64,000 nucleotides of DNA from Alligator mississippiensis. Its lineage: Eukaryota; Chordata; Crocodylia; Alligatoridae. A program made the translations under genes and the position numbers. Below the pieces are notes generated by a model. It ran no database searches. It was not told where the DNA came from and saw only the letters and a program-made list of their open reading frames with translations. The stretch covers positions 343,970,203 to 344,034,202 of the forward strand of contig NC_081824.1 of NCBI RefSeq assembly GCF_030867095.1, given 5' to 3'. This document shows positions 58,491 to 64,000 of this stretch, one piece after another. The number at the start of each line of letters is the position of its first letter. The stretch's first letter is position 1.

Positions 58491-59899
58491 ATTTAAACTC
58501 AATTTAAATCAATTTTAATCTTGTTTTACATTAGTGCAAATCTTGTGATTTTTCTGAAGGAAGGTTGACATACACTACCAGGTAAACATTAAGATATTTG
58601 ATTTACAAACATAACTTCCTTTTTTTTTTTTTTTTACAAACTAAAGTTGGCACTTTTGTTAACCATGAGGATATGCTATACACACTTCCCGTAGGGAGCT
58701 CTGCAGACAAGGCTTACAGTTTGATTCAGAGAAATTAATGGGTCTCTTGATTCAGAGATTCGTCCGCCAAATCTCCTCCAACTCGAATCAGCAACTGAAG
58801 CTTCACACAGCCCTAGTAAACGGTGCTTATTTACTATTTTTTATATGATTATTTGTATGGCAAACTTTTTATATAGAATTAAAAATATAAAGTCACCCCA
58901 GAATTTAAAATCGTTTTTGCTAAACTCTGTAAAACATTTTTAAATTTAGATATAAAAGGAAGTAGTACTATCTTCAGTTAGTGTTTCAACAACTGTCCTT
59001 CTAGATTTTAGACCTAGTTAATTTTAGCTTCTCTCACTTAATTCTATTCAATCTGAGAATAAGGACAAACAAATCACTACAGGTTGGAAGACAACTGGGA
59101 AACCAATTAAAAAAAGTTTTTAAAAAGCTGGAAATAGCAAGTACTTTTGTACCTCGGCATAAGGAACAAACAAAATACGTTAAAGAGGACAGGGAGAACT
59201 TACTCCACAATAGTGGATGCTGATGCTACTGATGGTTACTTTGTGTGTACCTGCTCTAACCCCCACAGCAAGCTAAAGTAAACCAAGACAACTAAATGAA
59301 AGAGGGTGAGGTTGCTCCAGTTTAAATTTTTTAGTTCCAGGGTGGGGGTGGGAGACTAAAAGCAGACACACAAAGAACTACTGTGCAGCAAGCACTCCAG
59401 ACTCAAGTCCCTATCCTTTCTGCCTTGTTATGAATGGTCTATCTGTCTGCACCCATAGACTGAAAGAGGCAAACATACTGCTTTGTTAAACTTCCAACCA
59501 GTTTCTCAACTAAAATTAAGATAAAGAAAAATACTCTAACTACTGAAGAGACTACATCTGATAAAAGCTGATTTATACACTTAACGAACTCTAGTTATAG
59601 ATACTTAGCCAGAGGTTTATCCCAGTTATGTGATTTAGCTTTCTATAGCAGCCAACAGTGCTTGAATTTGATTTACTTTAAAAGTTTTCTGGATTATGCT
59701 TACGACTTAGATTAACAATTTCAAAAAAATTCAGCGCAGAAGTTCAGATAGACACTCAAGCACAAAAATGCCCACTAAGGAAGACTGTAGCTCCAAGCAT
59801 CAAAGCAGCAACACGGCCTTTTGACAAGACACACAGTCTCAATTGATACAAGTGAGCTTAGTAGGGAACGTCTCTTCAGTGTACTAACACATAAAAAGT
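58491..59899. other. Spacer with a hAT remnant; no gene seen
   Basis: AT-rich. A partial hAT end sits at 58768-58815 (listed separately). A poly-T tract is at 58620-58635. No coding potential recognised. Confidence 0.5.
58768..58815. mobile_element. Truncated end of the 3078-4117 hAT family
   Basis: AAATCTCCTCCAACTCGAAT, then CAGC and TGAAGCTTCACACAGCCCTA, is the reverse complement of the left end of the 3078-4117 element (TAGGGCTGTGTGAAGCTTCA, then GATTCAA and GGAGGAGATTTGG). The opposite end is not recognisable. Confidence 0.7.
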
Positions 59900-61432
59900 G
59901 GAAACTTGGGACAAGCAACTAGGAAGGAGTATAAAGGAGTACTGCTTAGACATGCAGGGATGAAATCGGGAAAGCCTGAGGGCCACTGAAACTACAGCTA
60001 GCAATAGCAAGGGACATGAAAGGTAACAAGAATGGTTTCTACAAGTATGTCAGCAACAAGAGGAAGATCAGGGAAAGCGCAAGTCCCTTACTGAATGGGG
60101 AATGAAAACTCATGACAGATGATGAGGCTGAAGTACTCAATGTCTTTTTCACCTCAGTCTTCACAGGCAAGGTCAGCTCCCAGACTATTCCACCTGGTAG
60201 CACATTTTGGGGAGAAGGCGAGCAGCCAATGGTGGCAAAAGAATAGGTTAGGGACTATTTAGAAAAGGTGGACATGTACAGGTACATGGGCATGGACATG
60301 AAGCACCCAGGGTGCTGAAGGATTTAGTTGTGATTGCACAGCCACTGGCCATTATCTTTACAAACTCATGGTAACTGGAAAAGGTCATAGATGACTGGAA
60401 AAGGGCAAATATAGTGCTCATCTTTAAAAAAAAGGGAAGAAGGAGGATCCAGAGAACTACAGACCAGTCAGCCTCACCTCAGAGTTCCTGGAAAGATCGT
60501 ATTCTTTGAGCAGGTCCTCAAAGAATTCATTTCTAAGCACATGGAAGAGGAGGAGATAAGGAAAAAAAAATCAGCATGAATTCAGCAAGGGCAATGACCA
60601 ACCTGCTTGCCTTCTATGAAGAGATGACTGCATCTGTGGATGCAGGAACAGCAGTAGATGTGATGTATCTTGACTTTAGCAAGGAAGCATGGGTTGGATG
60701 AATGGAGTGTAAGGTGGATAGAAAACTGGATGGACTGTTGGGCTCAAAGTCTAGTAAATCAATAGCTCAATGCCTAGTTGACAGCCAGTGTCAAATGGAA
60801 TGCCCCAGGGCCAGGCTTTGTTCAGTAACTTCATCAGTGATCTGGAAGACGGGATAGAATGCACCCTTGCAGCAGTGACAGCCTGTCTGGAGTTGGCGCA
60901 GAGCCAAGATCCCCTGCACACGTGCCCCTGCCCAAAGTTTGCAGGCTACAGATCACGGCTTCAGAGCAAGCTGGCCCTGTCTCACATTCCCAGCAGCTCC
61001 AAAGCAGCCCCCTGCACTGCTCTGTCATGTGTGCTGCTGAGGTCTCCATGGAGACTGGCACAAGTCATGTGGACAGACGCAGCTGGGAAATGGTGTCCCC
61101 AGCCAACCGGATCCAGCCCGCGGGCCAGACATTCCCCATCCCTGAGCTAGACTGTTCAGTGGTAGCAGATGACGGAATGAGGAGCAATGCTCTCAAGTGG
61201 CAACAATGTAAGTTTAGGTTAGATATTAGGTAAGTAAGTATGAGGGTAAGTAAAGCACTGGATCAGGTTACCCAGAGAGATGGTGGAATCTCCATCTTCG
61301 GAGGATTTTAAGACCCAGTTAGACAAAGCCTTGGCTGGGATGATACATTTGCAGATGGTCCTGTTTTGAGCAAGGGGTTAGACTAGATGACCTCCTGAGG
61401 TTCCTTCCAACCCTAATTTTCTATGATTCTAT
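59900..61432 (+). mobile_element. CR1 LINE, plus strand, decayed and interrupted
   Basis: Starts near the linker before RT (GGTAACAAGAATGGTTTCTAC, TCAGCAACAAGAGGAAG) and runs through RT N-terminal text (GATGACTGGAAAAGGGCAAAT, near 60391) and CTTGACTTTAGCAA (first Asp region, about 60669). It is then interrupted from about 60870 to 61140 by unrelated GC-rich sequence ending CCCCATCCCTGAGCTAG. It resumes at about 61150 with GTGGTAGCAGATGACGG to the tail GATGACCTCCTGAGGTTCC and TTCTATGATTCTA. No intact frame. Confidence 0.8.
60870..61140. mobile_element. Probable hAT fragment nested in CR1
   Basis: A GC-rich insert breaks the CR1 text. Its right end GGGCCAGACATTCCCCATCC then CTG resembles the CAGGGATGGGG-type hAT terminus seen inverted. 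The left end does not form a clear TIR and no target duplication is convincing, so it is likely truncated. Confidence 0.5.
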
Positions 61433-63626
61433 ACAATACATCGTCTCTCTTTGTTAATCTGACTTTCAGAAATCAGTTGCCAAACAATTCTTCTCACTAG
61501 CCGTTTCAATTTTTAAAGATCTGCTTTTTGGGCTCCTTAACAAGGGAAGGGGTCTTTGGTGAATCACAAAACAAAGACAAATTGATCTAGTCTCTTGGTC
61601 ACGTTACCTTCTAGGTCCATGAGTTATTATACCTATTCTGTGATATTGAAGTTAGGACAAAAGTTATGGACTCAAAGAGAAAAAAACCCCAAACGTGCTA
61701 AACAGTGTACAACGGAACATTTTTGCCCTGAAAAGCCTATCACACAAGAGCAGATCTATAAGCCAAACTGCAGTAATCCTGTAATGTTATTCAGAAGAGC
61801 ACCAGGCACCTGCAGTTAAATAGTTTCTAGTTCCTGGAGCTAGCCTGGATCTCTGTACAGTAGGGGTGTCAATTCATTTAGCTCCATAGGCCAGATGAGT
61901 AGCATGGGGCCAGTCAATGGGCTGTATCAGGCCCACAGACCAACACCTCATACCAGATCCAGCACACATCCCAGAGCACCAGATTAGGTACCATGTGCAG
62001 CATGGCCCTAGAGTAGGCATCAAATGTGGTGCAGTCCTGAACCAGCTGGTTCCACCACCATGCTGTGTGCAGCTCCTGCTCTAGCCACTCTGGTACTGTT
62101 CCACATGAGGGGCCTGTTCCAGCGCACATCCATTCCACATTGGATCCAGCACAAGTCCTGGAGTGGGCATCGCATAGCATGTTCTATGCGCATAAAGTAG
62201 GATGGGCAGACAGCCGAGCAAGGAGAAACAACCAACTGAAACTAGCAGCAAAATAACAGCAGTTAAAGTCAGATTTGTGTGGCAGCTGAAAGCAAACACA
62301 AGCAGGTTTAACCTGATAAAGGAGAAGGTAAAGAACACTATATTCAGAGCAATGGGTAGAGAAGATGGTGTCAACAGCTGTAATTTGTACAGCCCAGAGA
62401 ATGACAATATAGGAAGGTCAGCTGGCTACAGGAACACAGTGGAGAATATTAAGGTCTGGATGAGAATTTTAGCTGTAGTGATCTTTTTCAACCTGAAGAT
62501 TGAGGTAGCTTAGACTTGGGATACAAGAGAAAAAGAGAAGTAACTCCCCAAATTACAGGTCCGACAAAGAAGGTTAATGTAATGGCAAAGGGGGTAGGAT
62601 AAATCAAAACCAGATAGGGAACAAACCAAGTGGGGACAAAAGTTTGCAAGCCATGGGTATACAGAAAACAAGTGAAGCTGCATGAGTGAACTGAAAATCT
62701 TTCATCACTTCAGTGGACTTCTCCATTTAGACCTCTGCTTAAAGCTCCCAATGACTCTTCCCATCAATTTCAACTGGTAAAACAGTAGGAAATGTTAATA
62801 AAAATATCCTTGCGCAACAATATTTCTAATTAAGCTTCGGACAACTATAGGTGGAATCTGCTCCAGCCATTAGCTACCACGGTTAACTCTGAGAGGTGTT
62901 CTGGGAACAAAGGAAGGTTTGGGGGATGGGGGGGGGGTATTCCACCAAAACCAAGTAATCAAGTTTAAGTAAATTAATTGCAAACTTAATACTGAAATAC
63001 ACATGGTATATGATAATAAGGCAATATGGCTAATGCAAAGCCAACCAAATAAATAATAATCTTACATATTTGAAAAAAAGATTAATCTTAAATTTACTAA
63101 GTCTTGAAGTCTTAAAAACTTCTAACAAGTGGCCAAACTGCTAGGAAAAATAATTTTTAAGTCTAGGTAAGAAGTCAACTAATTTGCAGATGGGTCATGT
63201 AACAAGAACTGTAGTTCAAGGCCGAAGAGCAAAGACATCAGTGAACCTCAACTTCTATATTGAATTACCTGACCCAACTCCAAAAGCTCATTAATAGGGA
63301 CCTACAAAATGCACGATGTCACAGAAATTGTGTAATTTGGCAGTCCCCTGTGAAATAGCTGATTCCCCATGAAAAAGTGCAGGGAACTGGCTATGTCCAA
63401 AAAGCCAGCAAAGAGCCGGCAAAAAGCTGTCTCTTAGAATGGCAGGGGGAGGTGGAGAGGGAAGGGAAAAGAAAGAAAAAAAACCGCAGTCTCCTGAAGA
63501 GGGGGCAGGAGGCAGGAAAAGTTCCCTTCTCTGTCTCCAGAAGGGGGCGGAGGGGGGAGGGGCAGGGAAAAGCCTGCCAAAAAGTCCTCTTCTAAATGGG
63601 CTGGGGATGTTGGGGGGTAGAAGACT
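61433..63626. other. Spacer, no gene seen
   Basis: AT-rich. A possible hAT terminus (TAGGGGTGTCAATTCATTTA near 61861) with a GCC/CAGC-type interior to about 62170 has no matching opposite end. A G9 run occurs at about 62930. From about 63380 to 63620 there is a purine-rich GGGAGG/GAAAAG tract whose open frames on both strands are low-complexity artefacts. Confidence 0.45.
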
Positions 63627-64000
63627 AGTCCTTCAGGTATTTGAGAGCTGCTATTAAATCCCCTCTCCATCTTCTCTTCTCCATACTAAATAAGCCCAGC
63701 TCAGCCTTTCCTAAGTCATGTGCCCCAGCTCCCAAACCATTTTTGTTGCCCTACACTGGACTCTCTCCAATTTGACCGTAACCTTTTTGTAATGGGGGGC
63801 CCAAAAGTGAAAACAGTACTCTAGATGTGGCCTCACCAGTGCTGAATAGAGGGGAGAAAAATCATTTCCCTTGATGTGCTAGCAACACTCCTACCAACGC
63901 AGCCCGGGATGTCGTTAGCCTTCTTGGCAACAATGCCACATGGTTGGCTCATATTCAGCCCATTCAGCCCTAAGTGCACGACTTTGCACTTGTCCTTGCT
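63627..64000 (-). mobile_element. CR1 LINE 3' region, minus strand, continues past window
   Basis: Reads in reverse as the C-terminal/3' CR1 segment: GGTATTTGAGAGCTGCTATT, TAAGCCCAGCTCAGCC, CTGGACTCTCTCCAATTTG, GGCCTCACCAGTGCTGAATA, and at the end ACTTTGCACTTGTCC. The right edge is cut by the window. Confidence 0.8.

Overview
This is a vertebrate nuclear window, most likely from a sauropsid and probably a crocodilian or turtle. The reasons are numerous CR1-type LINE copies on both strands, many non-autonomous hAT elements with 8-bp target duplications, two proviruses, AT-rich unique DNA, and host exons with GT-AG introns. The species cannot be fixed from sequence alone.

Host gene: the only host protein-coding sequence recognised is the 3' end of a LONRF-family gene (LON peptidase N-terminal domain and RING finger), best matching LONRF2, on the minus strand. 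Three consecutive exons (50698-50860, 48354-48503, 47088-47246) carry the end of the LON substrate-binding domain and the stop codon. A long AT-rich tract down to about 43.4 kb probably is its 3' UTR. Upstream exons were not found and should lie beyond 64 kb.

Region by region: 1-19.3 kb has no recognisable host gene. It holds a hAT at 3.1-4.1 kb, an old CR1 split by a 1.56-kb hAT (8.0-10.1 kb), a nearly full-length minus-strand CR1 with ORF1 esterase, endonuclease and reverse transcriptase remnants split by an 807-bp hAT (10.5-14.4 kb), a second minus-strand CR1 (14.9-16.1 kb), a 1.27-kb hAT (16.5-17.7 kb) and a plus-strand CR1 (17.8-18.9 kb). At 19332-28315 lies a young, almost complete gammaretrovirus-like provirus (here ERV-A). 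It has near-identical 503/504-bp LTRs, a tRNA-His primer site, an intact gag, pol reached through a UAG stop and broken by three frameshifts, a 62-codon membrane ORF directly before env, and env broken by one stop. At 34700-42791 lies an older class III (ERV-L-like) provirus (ERV-B) with a perfect 5-bp duplication, a full 5' LTR, a 3' LTR lacking its U3 half, badly decayed gag/pro/pol, and an unexpected env-like region. From 43 to 51 kb is the LONRF2 3' end. From 51 to 64 kb there are CR1 copies of both orientations and hATs, presumably inside or upstream of a LONRF2 intron.

The most interesting items are ERV-A (recent, His-primed, intact gag, abutting membrane ORF and env, duplicated leader segment, breaks mostly in homopolymers), the env-like region in ERV-B together with its proline-substituted reverse transcriptase active site, and several hairpin/MITE families.
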